Shown here in pieces: positions 7,772 to 17,160 of a DNA stretch of 64,000 nt. This DNA comes from Sphingomonadales bacterium. GTDB taxonomy: Bacteria; Pseudomonadota; Alphaproteobacteria; Sphingomonadales; Sphingomonadaceae. The notes under the pieces are model-generated. The model saw only the letters and a program-made list of their open reading frames with translations, was not told the origin of the DNA and did not search any database. The stretch lies in the NCBI GenBank assembly GCA_004173185.1, contig SEFZ01000010.1:1-64000 (forward strand). The letters are read 5' to 3'. The position numbers and the translations under genes are program-made. How positions within the stretch are numbered: position 1 is the stretch's first letter; every line of letters starts with the position of its first letter.

Positions 7772-9076
7772 ATGCGACTATGGGGTGTCGTCGCGGGTGC
7801 GGCGCTGTTGAGCGCTTGCTCGGGCTCGGTCGTGCCGAATTATGTCGAGCCCGGTGCCCGCCCGGCACCGAACTATCCGGCGCAGCGGCCAAACCGATCC
7901 GATGGCGGGCGAACCGATCGCGCACCAGAGCCCCAGGCGCATGTCGCTGTCCGCCAGCCGATCCCCGCAACGCCGCTCGCGCCGATCACCGCGCCAGCCG
8001 CGGGTGCGGGCATCACCAGCGCCGCAAAGGCTGGCGTGATCGCTGGTCCACCGGTGGATACGCTACCGATTTCGGATGCGAATGCAGCGCGCGCGCTGAC
8101 GGCGTTCAAGGTCAGCTGCAGTTCGCTTCAGAAGCGCACCGACACCAGCGGCCTGACGCGCGGCAGTGACTGGACGCCCGCTTGCAACGCTGCCCAAGGC
8201 GTTGCGGAGCGCGATGCACGGGCATATTTCTCGCGCTGGTTCGAAACGCTGCAGATCGCCGACGGCAAGGCGCAGGCGACGGGATATTATGAGCCGGAAA
8301 TCGCCGGTTCGCGCGAGCGCCGCCGCGGCTATGAGGTGCCGATCTATGGCCGGCCGAGTGATCTGGTCGATGTCGATCTTGGCGTGTTTTCCAACGATCT
8401 GAAGGGCAAGCGCATCCGCGGCCGCGTGGCGGGATCGAGCTTTGTGCCCTATTTCGAGCGCAAGGAAATTGAGACGGGCGCGATCCACGATCGTGCACCG
8501 ATCATCGCCTATGCTGCCGATCCGGTGGAGATCTTCTTCCTCCAGATCCAGGGTTCGGGCCGCTTGCGCCAACCCGATGGCAGCGTCGTCCGCATTGGCT
8601 TCGCCAGCCAGAACGGCCGCGATTACACCGGGATCGGCGGGCTCATGCGGGACCGCGGGCTGCTCAAGCCTGGTGGGGCCTCGATGCAGGGCATCATGAG
8701 CTATCTGCGCGAGAATCCCGAGCAGGGCCGTGAGATCATGTGGGAGAATAAGAGCTTCGTGTTCTTCCAGGAATTGAAGGGTGCGGGGCCGCTGGGTTCG
8801 ATGGGGCTGCCGGTGACCGGCCAAGCGAGCGCTGCAGTCGATGTGCGCTTCGTCACGCAGGGCGGGCTGGTGTTTCTCTCGATGGACCGCGCCGAGGCCA
8901 ACGGCCTGTGGGTGGCGCAGGATACGGGCGGGGCAATCAAGGGCACGAACCGCGTCGACACCTTTTGGGGCGCGGGCGAGGAAGCGCGCGCGATTGCCGG
9001 CGGCATGAACTCGCGCGGCACTGCATGGCTGCTGGTGCCAACCGGCACGCTGGCGCGTCTGACGCGGACGCCGTGA
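7772..9076 (+). CDS. mltA: Membrane-bound lytic murein transglycosylase A
   Basis: Cleaves peptidoglycan glycan strands with formation of 1,6-anhydro ends. 434 residues from ATG 7772. Signal peptide with lipobox LLSAC gives an outer-membrane lipoprotein with Cys16 lipidated. A Pro/Ala-rich linker follows, then the MltA barrel with QATGYYEPEIAGS and the FFLQIQGSGRL segment, and a C-terminal 3D domain (NRVDTFWGAG). The stop overlaps the next start in GTGA, so smr is translationally coupled. Confidence 0.93.
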   Translation: MRLWGVVAGAALLSACSGSVVPNYVEPGARPAPNYPAQRPNRSDGGRTDRAPEPQAHVAVRQPIPATPLAPITAPAAGAGITSAAKAGVIAGPPVDTLPISDANAARALTAFKVSCSSLQKRTDTSGLTRGSDWTPACNAAQGVAERDARAYFSRWFETLQIADGKAQATGYYEPEIAGSRERRRGYEVPIYGRPSDLVDVDLGVFSNDLKGKRIRGRVAGSSFVPYFERKEIETGAIHDRAPIIAYAADPVEIFFLQIQGSGRLRQPDGSVVRIGFASQNGRDYTGIGGLMRDRGLLKPGGASMQGIMSYLRENPEQGREIMWENKSFVFFQELKGAGPLGSMGLPVTGQASAAVDVRFVTQGGLVFLSMDRAEANGLWVAQDTGGAIKGTNRVDTFWGAGEEARAIAGGMNSRGTAWLLVPTGTLARLTRTP

Positions 9077-9642
9077 GACGGCTGGCGCCGGAGGAAGCGG
9101 CGCTGTGGCAATTGGTGATCGCCAGCGTGAAGCCGATCGCCGGGCGCAAGGCTGCGCCTAAGCCCGTGGCTGCGCCCATTGTGGCACCGTCGCCAAAGGC
9201 CGCGCCTGCGCCCAGGAAGATGAAACCGGCACCGCCGCCCGCGCCGCCACCGCCGCGCACCGTCACGCGCTCGTCCAACACGCTCGACGGCAGTTGGGAC
9301 CGGCAGCTTTCGCGCGGGCTGGTCTCGCCCGAAAGCGCCATCGATTTGCATGGGCATAGCCTGTCCTCTGCCTATGACCGGCTCGATCGCGGGCTGGAAC
9401 AGGCGATTGCACAGGGTGACCGCGTGCTGCTGCTCGTCACGGGCAAGCCGCCGCGACCGGAATCCGAGCGCCCGCATGCGCGCGGCGCGATCCGTGCGGC
9501 GGTCGGCGATTGGCTGGCTTCGTCGCGCCATGCCGGGCGGATCGCTGCGGTGCGGGGTGCGCATCCCCGGCACGGCGGCACCGGCGCACTATATATTGTG
9601 CTCAGACGACCCAATTTGAGCAATGTCGGGAAACAATCTTAA
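9073..9642 (+). CDS. Smr-domain protein
   Basis: 189 residues. After a Pro/Ala-rich stretch (about 30-65) comes a C-terminal Smr domain with the motif DLHGHSL near 91 and the core VRGAHPRHGGTGALYIVLRR. Smr domains of MutS2-like small proteins bind or nick nucleic acids, and stand-alone bacterial versions have endonuclease or ribosome-rescue roles. Start GTG 9073 overlaps the mltA stop (GTGA). The actual substrate cannot be read from the sequence. Confidence 0.88.
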   Translation: MRRLAPEEAALWQLVIASVKPIAGRKAAPKPVAAPIVAPSPKAAPAPRKMKPAPPPAPPPPRTVTRSSNTLDGSWDRQLSRGLVSPESAIDLHGHSLSSAYDRLDRGLEQAIAQGDRVLLLVTGKPPRPESERPHARGAIRAAVGDWLASSRHAGRIAAVRGAHPRHGGTGALYIVLRRPNLSNVGKQS

Positions 9643-9713
9643 CCTCTGTCTGCGACTTTTCACTGCTGATTTGAACTTTCAGTTCGAACGCAAAGGGGGG
9701 TCGGGCGACAAAG

Positions 9714-11390
9714 GTGGAAGGATTCTCGCTCAAGAGCCGTGCCATCGCCTTCGCGATGTGCGCCGGGGCGGTGGCGTTCATCCTCGCCCTCGCTGCCGCA
9801 TCGACTCCCGAAATGATTACCGTAGAATCGGCAGGCCGCGCGCTGATCGCAGCGATCGTCTGTGGCGTGATGTGCTGGGCTTCGGCCGAGCGTACCATCG
9901 CTTCGACCGCGGGCTCGATCGACGCTGCGATCGAGCGACTGGCTCAGGCCGCCAATGGCGATCTGGAGGGCGAAATTCCGCCTGAGGTCGGCGAGAATGT
10001 GCCCCAGCTCGCATATGCGATGGAGGGATTGTTCCGCCAGCTCCATGCCAATCTGGAAAGCGTTCAGCGGCTCGCGATGTTCGATCCGGTGACGGGTCTC
10101 GCCAACCGCACCAATTTCCGCCGGACCGCCGAGCGGATGCTCGCCGACATGCCGATGGGCGAGAATGCGGTGCTCTATTTTATCGATCTCGATCGCTTCA
10201 AGGCAGTGAACGATACGCTTGGTCACGCCACCGGCGACGCCTTGCTCGCTATGGTCGCCAATCGGTTGCGTGCAGTGGCTGACCGGTTTGCCGGGGAGGC
10301 TGGCGGACGCAAGCCGCTGATCGGCCGCTTGGCTGGCGATGAGTTCACGATGTTCTTTCCCGCGATTGCCGATTTGAAGCACACCGACCGCATCGGTCGC
10401 GGCATATTGTTCGCGCTTTCCGAAAGCTTTGATCTTGCCGATCAGGAAGTGTCGATCGGCGCTTCGATCGGCATCGCGATCCGCCCCGAGCATGGCACGA
10501 CGCTGCACGATCTGATGCGCGCCGCCGACGCCGCGATGTACCACGCGAAGGCGATGGGCCGCGGCCGGGCCGAGCATTTCACCGATCAGCTTGCTGCCGA
10601 GATCGCTGAACGTGCGCAGCTTGAGAGCGATCTGCGCGAAGCGGTCGACAAGGATCAGTTTGCCTTGGTCTTCCAGCCACAGGTTTCGGCGGCCGATGGC
10701 CGCATCGTCGGGGCCGAGGCGCTGCTGCGCTGGCGGCATCCCGATGGGCTGAAAATGCCAGGCGCGTTCCTGCAGCGGGCCGAAGAGACCGGGCTGATCG
10801 TCGAAATTGGCGAATGGGTGTTGCAGAACGTTGCCGAGACGATTGCCCGGTGGGGACGGCTGGGCGTCGAGCAGCGGCTCGCGATGAATATCAGCCAGCG
10901 TCAGATCGATCATGCCGGGTTCTTCCGGCGGTTGCGCGAAGCGATGCTGGCGGCGAACGCACCGGCGACGTTGCTCGAACTGGAGATCACCGAGACACTG
11001 GCGATGCATTGCTCGTGCGAAGTGATCGAAGCGATTGTCGCGCTGCGTGCCGATGGCGCGACGGTGGCTATCGACGATTTCGGCACTGGCTATTCGAACA
11101 TGTCGCGGCTGCGCCAACTGCCGATCGACCGGATCAAGCTGGACCGCAGCGTGATCGAGCATGTCGCCGAACATGCCGAAGCGCGGGCGATTGCGCAGGC
11201 GATGATCGGATTGGCGCACGGCCTGGGTTGCGAAGCCGTGGCCGAGGGCATCGAGAATGAGGATCAGGCCGCTGTGCTGCGGGTGATCGGCTGCGACGTG
11301 CTGCAAGGCTATGCGGTGGCACAGCCTATGGCGGAGGATGAGTTCCTTGCCTGGGCCCGCGATGTGGAACCGCGACGGGTTGCTTCCTAG
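9714..11390 (+). CDS. Membrane GGDEF-EAL cyclic-di-GMP protein
   Basis: 558 residues from GTG 9714. Two N-terminal transmembrane segments (about 10-30 and 42-58) are followed by a HAMP-like helix, a GGDEF domain and an EAL domain. The GGDEF signature is RLAGDEF near 205, a variant that is usually still permissive for GTP binding. The EAL domain keeps EALLRW near 335, the DDFGTGYSN loop and EGIEN, so phosphodiesterase activity is likely. It probably tunes c-di-GMP; no sensory domain beyond the membrane part is seen. Its stop overlaps the stop of the convergent dapE. Confidence 0.92.
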   Translation: MEGFSLKSRAIAFAMCAGAVAFILALAAASTPEMITVESAGRALIAAIVCGVMCWASAERTIASTAGSIDAAIERLAQAANGDLEGEIPPEVGENVPQLAYAMEGLFRQLHANLESVQRLAMFDPVTGLANRTNFRRTAERMLADMPMGENAVLYFIDLDRFKAVNDTLGHATGDALLAMVANRLRAVADRFAGEAGGRKPLIGRLAGDEFTMFFPAIADLKHTDRIGRGILFALSESFDLADQEVSIGASIGIAIRPEHGTTLHDLMRAADAAMYHAKAMGRGRAEHFTDQLAAEIAERAQLESDLREAVDKDQFALVFQPQVSAADGRIVGAEALLRWRHPDGLKMPGAFLQRAEETGLIVEIGEWVLQNVAETIARWGRLGVEQRLAMNISQRQIDHAGFFRRLREAMLAANAPATLLELEITETLAMHCSCEVIEAIVALRADGATVAIDDFGTGYSNMSRLRQLPIDRIKLDRSVIEHVAEHAEARAIAQAMIGLAHGLGCEAVAEGIENEDQAAVLRVIGCDVLQGYAVAQPMAEDEFLAWARDVEPRRVAS

Positions 11391-12499
11391 GCAAAGGCTT
11401 GTTTGAGCACTTCCTCATAGACATCGGTGAGCGCTTCGAGATCGGCGAGCGCTACGGCTTCGTCGAGCTTGTGCATCGTCGCGTTGATCAGGCCGAATTC
11501 GACCACCGGGCAGATTTTGGAGAGGAAGCGCGCGTCGGACGTGCCGCCGGTGGTGGAGAGTTCTGCGGCCACCCCGAGCTTCGACTCGATTGCGCCCGCC
11601 ACCAGTGACGACAATGTGCCCGGTTCGGTGAGGAATGCCTCGCCATAGATGCGGCCCTTCACCTCCGAATTGGGAGCATGGCGGTGGACGATTTCCTCGA
11701 TGCGGGCGATGAGCTCCGCACCATTTTGCTCATCGTTGAAGCGGATGCTGATCCGGGCCGAAGCGCGCGCGGGGATCACGTTGGTGGCGCGATTGCCGAC
11801 CTCGAGATCGATGACTTCGATGTTTGAGGGCTGGAACCAGGCATTGCCTTCATCGAGCACGATAGCGTCGATTTCGGCGAGCGCGCGGACCAGCCGGGGC
11901 ACGGGATTGTCCGCCAGATGTGGGTAAGCGACATGACCCTGCTGGCCGATCACTGCGATGTCGATAACCGTGGAGCCACGGCGGCCGATCTTGATCGTAT
12001 CGCCGAGCCGCTGGGATGAGGTGGGTTCGCCGACGAGGCACATATCGGGCGTCAAGCCACGCTCCGCCATGCGCTCGATCAGCCGGGGGGTGCCAAAGGT
12101 GGCGGGGCCTTCTTCGTCGCCGGTGATGATCAGGCTGACCATGCCATCCGGCACACGCTCCGCCGCCGCGACGAAGGCGGCGATGGCCCCCTTCATGTCG
12201 ACCGCGCCGCGCCCGTAAAGCAACCCGCCACGAATCTGCGGTTCGAACGCACCGCTAGTCCATCCGCTGCCGGGGGGAACGACGTCCAGATGTCCGGCGA
12301 AGGCGAAATGGCGGGCGCCGTCGCCGCGAACGGCGAGGAGGTTCTCGACCGGGCCGTCCGGCGCTTCGCCTTCGATGAAGCGCTCGACCCTAAAACCGAG
12401 TGGGATCAGCGCGGCTTCGAGCACGTCGAATACATTGCCCGTTGCGGGCGTCACGCTCTCGGCGGCGATGAGGGCCTTGGTCAGTTCGATCGCGTTCAT
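11387..12499 (-). CDS. dapE: Succinyl-diaminopimelate desuccinylase
   Basis: M20-family dinuclear zinc hydrolase of lysine/meso-diaminopimelate synthesis. 370 residues. Metal and catalytic residues are visible in AGHLDVVPPG (near 69), GAVDMKG, TGDEEGPATFGT (the Glu pair), and GEPT. The C-terminal GGTSDARF and a late His complete the site. The length matches DapE rather than broader M20 peptidases. The stop codon shares CTAG with the convergent GGDEF-EAL gene. Confidence 0.95.
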   Translation of the reverse strand: MNAIELTKALIAAESVTPATGNVFDVLEAALIPLGFRVERFIEGEAPDGPVENLLAVRGDGARHFAFAGHLDVVPPGSGWTSGAFEPQIRGGLLYGRGAVDMKGAIAAFVAAAERVPDGMVSLIITGDEEGPATFGTPRLIERMAERGLTPDMCLVGEPTSSQRLGDTIKIGRRGSTVIDIAVIGQQGHVAYPHLADNPVPRLVRALAEIDAIVLDEGNAWFQPSNIEVIDLEVGNRATNVIPARASARISIRFNDEQNGAELIARIEEIVHRHAPNSEVKGRIYGEAFLTEPGTLSSLVAGAIESKLGVAAELSTTGGTSDARFLSKICPVVEFGLINATMHKLDEAVALADLEALTDVYEEVLKQAFA

Positions 12500-12504
12500 T
12501 TCTA

Positions 12505-12606
12505 CCTCGTCGTCCCGGCGAACGCCGGGATCCCGCTTCTTCTTTTCTTCTGTGCTTTGGTCCAGAGAAAAGAAGAAGCGGGATCCCGGCTCGCGGCCGG
12601 GAAGAC
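12505..12606. repeat. Dispersed palindromic repeat
   Basis: Arms 12524-12548 and 12566-12590 are 25-bp perfect inverted repeats (core GATCCCGCTTCTTCTTTTCT) around a 17-base loop, flanked by CGTCCCGGCG and CGGCCGGGA. Elements with this CCCGGCGAACGCCGGGAT layout are common between alphaproteobacterial genes. It lies between dapE and a cupin gene, whose ATG follows within 15 bases. Confidence 0.8.
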
Positions 12607-12618
12607 GGGAGTGGTCCG

Positions 12619-13086
12619 ATGCCTAAGTTGAATCTCGAGCTTATCCCGCAGACTAACAAGACGGGCTATCCCGATCCATTCGACCAGCCGGTTCAGGGGC
12701 GCTGGTATCGCCGCCTTGGCCCCGCCAGCGGGCTGAGCGAGATGGGCGTGAGCCATGTTACGCTGAAACCCGGCGCATGGTCTTCGCAGCGGCATTGGCA
12801 CCGGCTGGAGGATGAATTCGTCGTGATGCTCTCGGGAGAGGCGGTGCTGATCGATGACAAAGGCGAGCATGTGATGCGCGCAGGCGATTGCGCGTCGTTT
12901 CCCAAAGGGGAGGAGGACGGGCACCACCTTGAGAACCGTAATGATGTCGACTGCGTGTTCATCGCGGTGAGCGCCGGAGACAAGGCGGCAGATTCGGGCG
13001 TCTATCCGGATATCGATATGGTGTTCGACCCCAATGGCTATTTCCACAAGGATGGCACGGCCTATCCCGCCACGCGGCTGCCCTAG
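12619..13086 (+). CDS. Cupin-domain protein
   Basis: 155-residue soluble protein with one cupin_2 barrel. The metal motif is QRHWHRLEDEFVVMLSG near 55-70 (His, His, Glu), and the second motif contains the GHH following KGEED. The N-terminal part GYPDPFDQPVQGRWYRRLG is seen in sphingomonad cupins of unknown substrate. Its stop overlaps the stop of the convergent GST gene (CTAG at 13083-13086). Confidence 0.85.
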   Translation: MPKLNLELIPQTNKTGYPDPFDQPVQGRWYRRLGPASGLSEMGVSHVTLKPGAWSSQRHWHRLEDEFVVMLSGEAVLIDDKGEHVMRAGDCASFPKGEEDGHHLENRNDVDCVFIAVSAGDKAADSGVYPDIDMVFDPNGYFHKDGTAYPATRLP

Positions 13087-13745
13087 ACGGCAGGCAACTC
13101 GAACTGCTCGATCACCCAATCCTCTTCCTGCGCTGAAGCGATCCAGTCCTGCATGAAGGGATGCTGGAGGACGCTGAGCATATAGGCCTGCGCGAAGCGC
13201 GGGACGGGGAGCGAATATGTGACGATGCGGGTTACGACGGGCGCGAACATCATGTCCACCGCGCCGAATTCGCCAAACAGGAACGCGCCTTCGCCGCCGA
13301 AACGCGCGCGGGCCTGCGCCCAAAGCTCCATGATCCGCGCCAGTTCCTGCGAGACGTCCTGGTCGATCGGCTTGGGCGGATAGACCTGGCGGATGTTCAT
13401 CGTGTGCTTGCGGCGGAGCGCCGAGAAGCCCGAATGCATTTCGGCGGCCATGGAACGCGCCATGGCGCGGGCCGCAGGGTCCTTTGGCCAGAATTTGTCG
13501 CCACCGATCTTGTCATTGAGATAATCGACGATCGCCAGACTGTCCCACACCACTGCTTCGCCATCCCACAGGATCGGCACCTTGCCCGATGACGGCGCGA
13601 ACTCGTCGCCTTCGCGGCGCTTGTCCCAATTCTCGTCGTAGAGCGGCACCACGACTTCTTCGAACGGAATCCCCGATTGCTTGCACGCGAGCCAGCCGCG
13701 CAGCGACCAGGAGGAATAGGCCTTGTTGCCGATGATAAGCTTCAT
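13083..13745 (-). CDS. Glutathione S-transferase family protein
   Basis: 220 residues from the ATG at 13745. The thioredoxin-fold N-domain starts MKLIIGNKAYSSWSLRGWLA, with the Ser-rich active-site loop, and keeps the cis-Pro motif GKVPILWDG with VWDSLAIVDYL for glutathione binding. An all-helical C-domain follows. The MKLIIGNKxYSSWSLR start is typical of a bacterial GST subclass. It is divergent from a marR gene with a palindromic operator between them, so the regulator may control it. Confidence 0.9.
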   Translation of the reverse strand: MKLIIGNKAYSSWSLRGWLACKQSGIPFEEVVVPLYDENWDKRREGDEFAPSSGKVPILWDGEAVVWDSLAIVDYLNDKIGGDKFWPKDPAARAMARSMAAEMHSGFSALRRKHTMNIRQVYPPKPIDQDVSQELARIMELWAQARARFGGEGAFLFGEFGAVDMMFAPVVTRIVTYSLPVPRFAQAYMLSVLQHPFMQDWIASAQEEDWVIEQFELPAV

Positions 13746-13803
13746 GCGGCCGGGATAGCGAGGCGGGGAGGGGGGGGCAATGACAGGCTTGTGCCGTTTT
13801 TTT

Positions 13804-13832
13804 TGATGCATATACATGATGCATATGCATCA
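13804..13832. promoter_or_regulatory. Candidate MarR operator over the marR start codons
   Basis: TGATGCATAT (13804-13813) and ATATGCATCA (13823-13832) form a perfect inverted repeat with 9-base spacing. The inner 12 bases 13819-13830 (ATGCATATGCAT) are also a perfect palindrome. The site covers the marR start codons and lies about 60 bases from the divergent GST start. Confidence 0.6.
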
Positions 13833-14259
13833 AGAATATCTCTCCGTCCCCTGCGCATGCACCACGCTCCGCAAGGCTGCACGTGCCGTCGGCAAGGCGT
13901 ATGACGACGCGCTTGCGCCCACCGGGATGACGACCGCGCAATTCGCGATCCTGCGCAACGTATCGCGCGGCGACGCTGTGCCGCTGAGCCGTCTTGCCGA
14001 AAATCTGGTGATGGATCGCAGCTCGCTTTACCGCGCCATTGCCCCGATCGAAGCCAAGGGCTGGGTAGCGCTGAGTGCCGGCCCCGGCAAGGCCAAGCTG
14101 GCGGCGCTGACCGATGCGGGCAGAACGGCGATGGCTGCTGCCGAGCCCTATTGGGAGCAAGCCCAGAAGCATGTTGTCGGCACGATGGCCGATGTCTGGA
14201 TCGGGCTGGAATTTGGGCTGAAAGCGCTGACCAGGGTGGCGCAGGAAGCGCATCGATGA
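13816..14259 (+). CDS. MarR-family transcriptional regulator
   Basis: 147 residues from 13816; ATGs at 13819 and 13825 are possible. A winged-helix DNA-binding domain covers about 45-100, with LSRLAENLVMDRSSLYRAI as the recognition region. The N-terminal CACTTLRKAARAVGKAYDD helix is typical for the family. No ribosome site precedes any of the starts, and the candidate operator covers them, so a leaderless message is possible. The stop overlaps the MFS start in ATGA, which suggests it controls that transporter and perhaps the divergent GST. Confidence 0.9.
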   Translation: MMHMHQEYLSVPCACTTLRKAARAVGKAYDDALAPTGMTTAQFAILRNVSRGDAVPLSRLAENLVMDRSSLYRAIAPIEAKGWVALSAGPGKAKLAALTDAGRTAMAAAEPYWEQAQKHVVGTMADVWIGLEFGLKALTRVAQEAHR

Positions 14260-15536
14260 CTGCGTTGCTTCGCCGCCTGCCGGTTTCGGCGCGCGGCTAT
14301 GCGAGCCTTGCCGCGGGCATCACTTTCATCGCTTTGCTCGTCTCGGCGGGGCTGCGTTCGGCACCCAGCGTGATGATGCAGCCGCTCGAGATGCACTTCG
14401 GCTGGGATCGCGCGACGACATCGACCGCGGCTGCCATCGGCATCTTTCTGTACGGGCTGATCGGGCCGTTCGCGGCGGCGGTGATGCTGAGCTTCGGCAT
14501 CCGCCGGACGATGCTCGCCGGGCTGGTGCTGATGTCGGCATCGACCTTTGCCAGTCTGTGGATGACCGAGCCGTGGCAATATGTGCTCAGCTGGGGCGTG
14601 TTCTCGGGCGTGGGCAGCGGTGCGGTGGCGGCGGTGCTCGGCGCGGCGGTGGTCAATCGCTGGTTCGCCACGCGACAGGGCCTGGTGATGGGGATGCTGA
14701 CTGCCAGCACCGCCACCGGCGCGCTGGTGTTCCTGCCGTTGCTGGCGTGGCTTTCCGAAGGCGGCGCGTGGCGCCCGGCGGCGCTGGCAGTGTCGATTGC
14801 GGCGGCGGCGGTGATCCCTTTGGTCTATCTGTTCATTCCCGAAAGCCCGGCGCATGTCGGCGTACGGCGCTTTGGCGAGACCGAGGAAAGCGCGGCCCCG
14901 CCCGCGCTCAAACAGGCATCGACGCCGGGGCTGGCATTTGCCGTGCTGTTTCGCGCATCCAAATCGCCGATGTTCTGGCTGTTGTTCGGCACTTTCCTCA
15001 TCTGCGGGCTGACCACCAACGGGCTGGTCGGCACGCATCTGATCGCGTTTTGCGGGGATAATGGCATCGCGCCGATGCAGGCTGCGGGGCTTCTATCGCT
15101 GATGGGGCTGTTCGACCTGATCGGGACGACCGCTTCGGGCTGGCTGACCGATCGCTATGATCCGCGCAAATTGCTGTTCATCTATTACGGGATACGTGGG
15201 CTTTCGCTGCTGGCGCTGCCCTTCCTCGATTTCAGCGCGACGAGCTTGCTGCTCTTCTCGATCTTCTATGGGCTGGACTGGATCGCGACCGTGCCGCCTA
15301 CGGTGAAGCTGGCGAATGTGCATTTCGGCGAGCGCGATGCGCCGATCGTGTTCGGCTGGGTGATGGTGGGGCATCAGATCGGCGCGGCGATTGCGGCGTT
15401 TGGGGCAGGCGTGATCCGGAGCGGCTTTGGGACCTACACGCCGGCGTTTCTGATCGCAGGAGCCTTGGGGCTGGTCGCGGCGGTGGCGATCCTTGCGGTG
15501 CGCGTCTCGAAGCAGGAGCCTGTTCTAGCCGCTTAG
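14256..15536 (+). CDS. MFS transporter, MCT/OFA-like
   Basis: 426 residues with 12 predicted transmembrane helices. The first half reads [20 protein letters not shown] with [10 protein letters not shown] in the loop after TM2. The [15 protein letters not shown] and [16 protein letters not shown] segments match oxalate/formate-antiporter or monocarboxylate-type MFS carriers. Translationally coupled to the upstream marR (ATGA). Substrate unknown. The stop overlaps the stop of the convergent chemoreceptor gene (TTAG). Confidence 0.88.
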   Translation: MTALLRRLPVSARGYASLAAGITFIALLVSAGLRSAPSVMMQPLEMHFGWDRATTSTAAAIGIFLYGLIGPFAAAVMLSFGIRRTMLAGLVLMSASTFASLWMTEPWQYVLSWGVFSGVGSGAVAAVLGAAVVNRWFATRQGLVMGMLTASTATGALVFLPLLAWLSEGGAWRPAALAVSIAAAAVIPLVYLFIPESPAHVGVRRFGETEESAAPPALKQASTPGLAFAVLFRASKSPMFWLLFGTFLICGLTTNGLVGTHLIAFCGDNGIAPMQAAGLLSLMGLFDLIGTTASGWLTDRYDPRKLLFIYYGIRGLSLLALPFLDFSATSLLLFSIFYGLDWIATVPPTVKLANVHFGERDAPIVFGWVMVGHQIGAAIAAFGAGVIRSGFGTYTPAFLIAGALGLVAAVAILAVRVSKQEPVLAA

Positions 15537-17125
15537 GCCGCGCGCAACGTCGCGATAAAAGTCCGCATTTCGGCGAGCAGGCTATTGGCCTGTCCGACAA
15601 GCGCATCGGTGGCGGTGCCCATTTCGCTGGTCACGCGCGAGGCTGCATCAGTCGCCGCTTCAACGTTGGAGACGCTGCCCTGCAGATCGGTGGTCAGTTC
15701 CGCCGAGGAGGTGGCGTAGCGCTGGATTGAGCGAATGACATCGCCCTGGCGGTGCATCGCCTGCTCGACGGCACCCGATACATCGGTGATGCGATCGAAG
15801 CTGGTGCGCATATCGCCGACGATCGAGGCCGTCGCGCCGACTGCGCCGGTCATGCGATCTAGCTGGGCGCGAATTTCGTCGGTAGCCATCGCGGTCTGCG
15901 CGGCGAGGCCTTTAACTTCCTGAGCGACGATGGCGAAGCCGCGGCCCGCGTCGCCCGCGCGCGCGGCTTCGATCGAGGCGTTGAGCGCAAGGAGATTGGT
16001 GCGCGCGGCGACATCGGCGATGACATTGGCGATGTTGCCGACGCTGCCGGCGTGTTCACTTAGGGTGGCGCAACGATCATCGGCGGAGCGCGAGAGGGCG
16101 TGGAGCCGCGCGGTGGTGGTTTCCTGCTCCATGAGGCTCGCTTCGACCGCTTCGAGCGAGCGGCCAAGGTTGACCGATTCGTCCAGCAAGGCGGCGGCGC
16201 CGGTATCGGCGCGGACGGCGCGGCCCGCGACATCGCGAATCTGGCCATGGGTGGAAAGCGTGGTCGCGGCCAGCGTGCCGGCGGAGATGCGGGTCCGATC
16301 GGCGGCGGTGGCGAGTTCGGTGATGGCGGAGACGAAGCGGCACTCGAACTGCTCAGCGATGCGGGTGATTTCCTCGCGGCGGCCAGCTTCGTTGTCGATC
16401 TGGGCGCGGTGGCGGGCCTCGGCGGCGTCGGCGAGCTGTTGCGCTTCCTCGCGCTGGACGGCGGCACGCAGAAGGTCGCGTTCCCCGGCGGCGGTGGCGA
16501 GCGCTTCGCCCCGGGCGAATTGCTCGGTGACGAGGCGCGCCTGGCCGATCACGTTGCGCGCAAGCAGCGCCACGAAGACTGCGAGGAACACGAACACCCC
16601 GACCGGGATATTGGCGAGCATCGCATAGACCGCGCAGATGACCACTGCGACGCCTAGAAAAATCAGGCTGGCTGGCGGCAGCGGTGCGTAACGCAGCGAT
16701 CCGATGGCGACGACACCGGCGATGGCGGTGGTGGTGACGATGAGCTGCTCAGGCGTGCCGCCGAGCCCTGCGGTCGCGAGGAAGAAGAACCAGCCAAGCG
16801 ATACCGCCGCAGCCTCGGCGACGGCCTCGCGAACCGCCGTTGCGGGATTGTCGACCCACCAGTCGCGCACATGGGCGCGGTACCAGCGCAGGAGCACGCC
16901 GCAGCTGATCGTCAGGTGCAGCGCAAGTGCGGCGAGACGAACCTGACCGAAGCCCGATCCATGCACCATCGTGGCGAGCGCGACGCTGACGAACACGGTT
17001 GCGGCGAAAGCGATGGGATAAGACCGGCCGATGGCAACGAGATGCGCGCGCATCTGTGCGGCCGGCAATACGGCCCATTGGCTATAGGCCAGCCAACGCA
17101 AGCCGGTGTGGCGTACCTCTCCCAT
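15533..17125 (-). CDS. Methyl-accepting chemotaxis protein
   Basis: 530 residues from ATG 17125; TTG 17143 is an alternative. The first 200 residues hold about six hydrophobic segments and no periplasmic ligand domain, which suggests sensing within or at the membrane. A coiled coil follows, then the signalling domain with the hairpin tip region around [18 protein letters not shown], which contacts CheA/CheW. No other chemotaxis genes are near. The start is immediately downstream of an inverted repeat and lacks a clear ribosome site. Confidence 0.9.
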   Translation of the reverse strand: MGEVRHTGLRWLAYSQWAVLPAAQMRAHLVAIGRSYPIAFAATVFVSVALATMVHGSGFGQVRLAALALHLTISCGVLLRWYRAHVRDWWVDNPATAVREAVAEAAAVSLGWFFFLATAGLGGTPEQLIVTTTAIAGVVAIGSLRYAPLPPASLIFLGVAVVICAVYAMLANIPVGVFVFLAVFVALLARNVIGQARLVTEQFARGEALATAAGERDLLRAAVQREEAQQLADAAEARHRAQIDNEAGRREEITRIAEQFECRFVSAITELATAADRTRISAGTLAATTLSTHGQIRDVAGRAVRADTGAAALLDESVNLGRSLEAVEASLMEQETTTARLHALSRSADDRCATLSEHAGSVGNIANVIADVAARTNLLALNASIEAARAGDAGRGFAIVAQEVKGLAAQTAMATDEIRAQLDRMTGAVGATASIVGDMRTSFDRITDVSGAVEQAMHRQGDVIRSIQRYATSSAELTTDLQGSVSNVEAATDAASRVTSEMGTATDALVGQANSLLAEMRTFIATLRAA

Positions 17126-17134
17126 ATATGCATA

Positions 17135-17154
17135 GGTAAGCAACTATGCTTACC
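17135..17154. promoter_or_regulatory. Inverted repeat before the chemoreceptor gene
   Basis: GGTAAGCA (17135-17142) and TGCTTACC (17147-17154) are perfect arms around ACTA. It lies in the 35-base gap between the acyltransferase-like gene and the chemoreceptor start. It could be an operator or a small RNA hairpin that hides the start. Confidence 0.4.
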
Positions 17155-17160
17155 AAGCCG

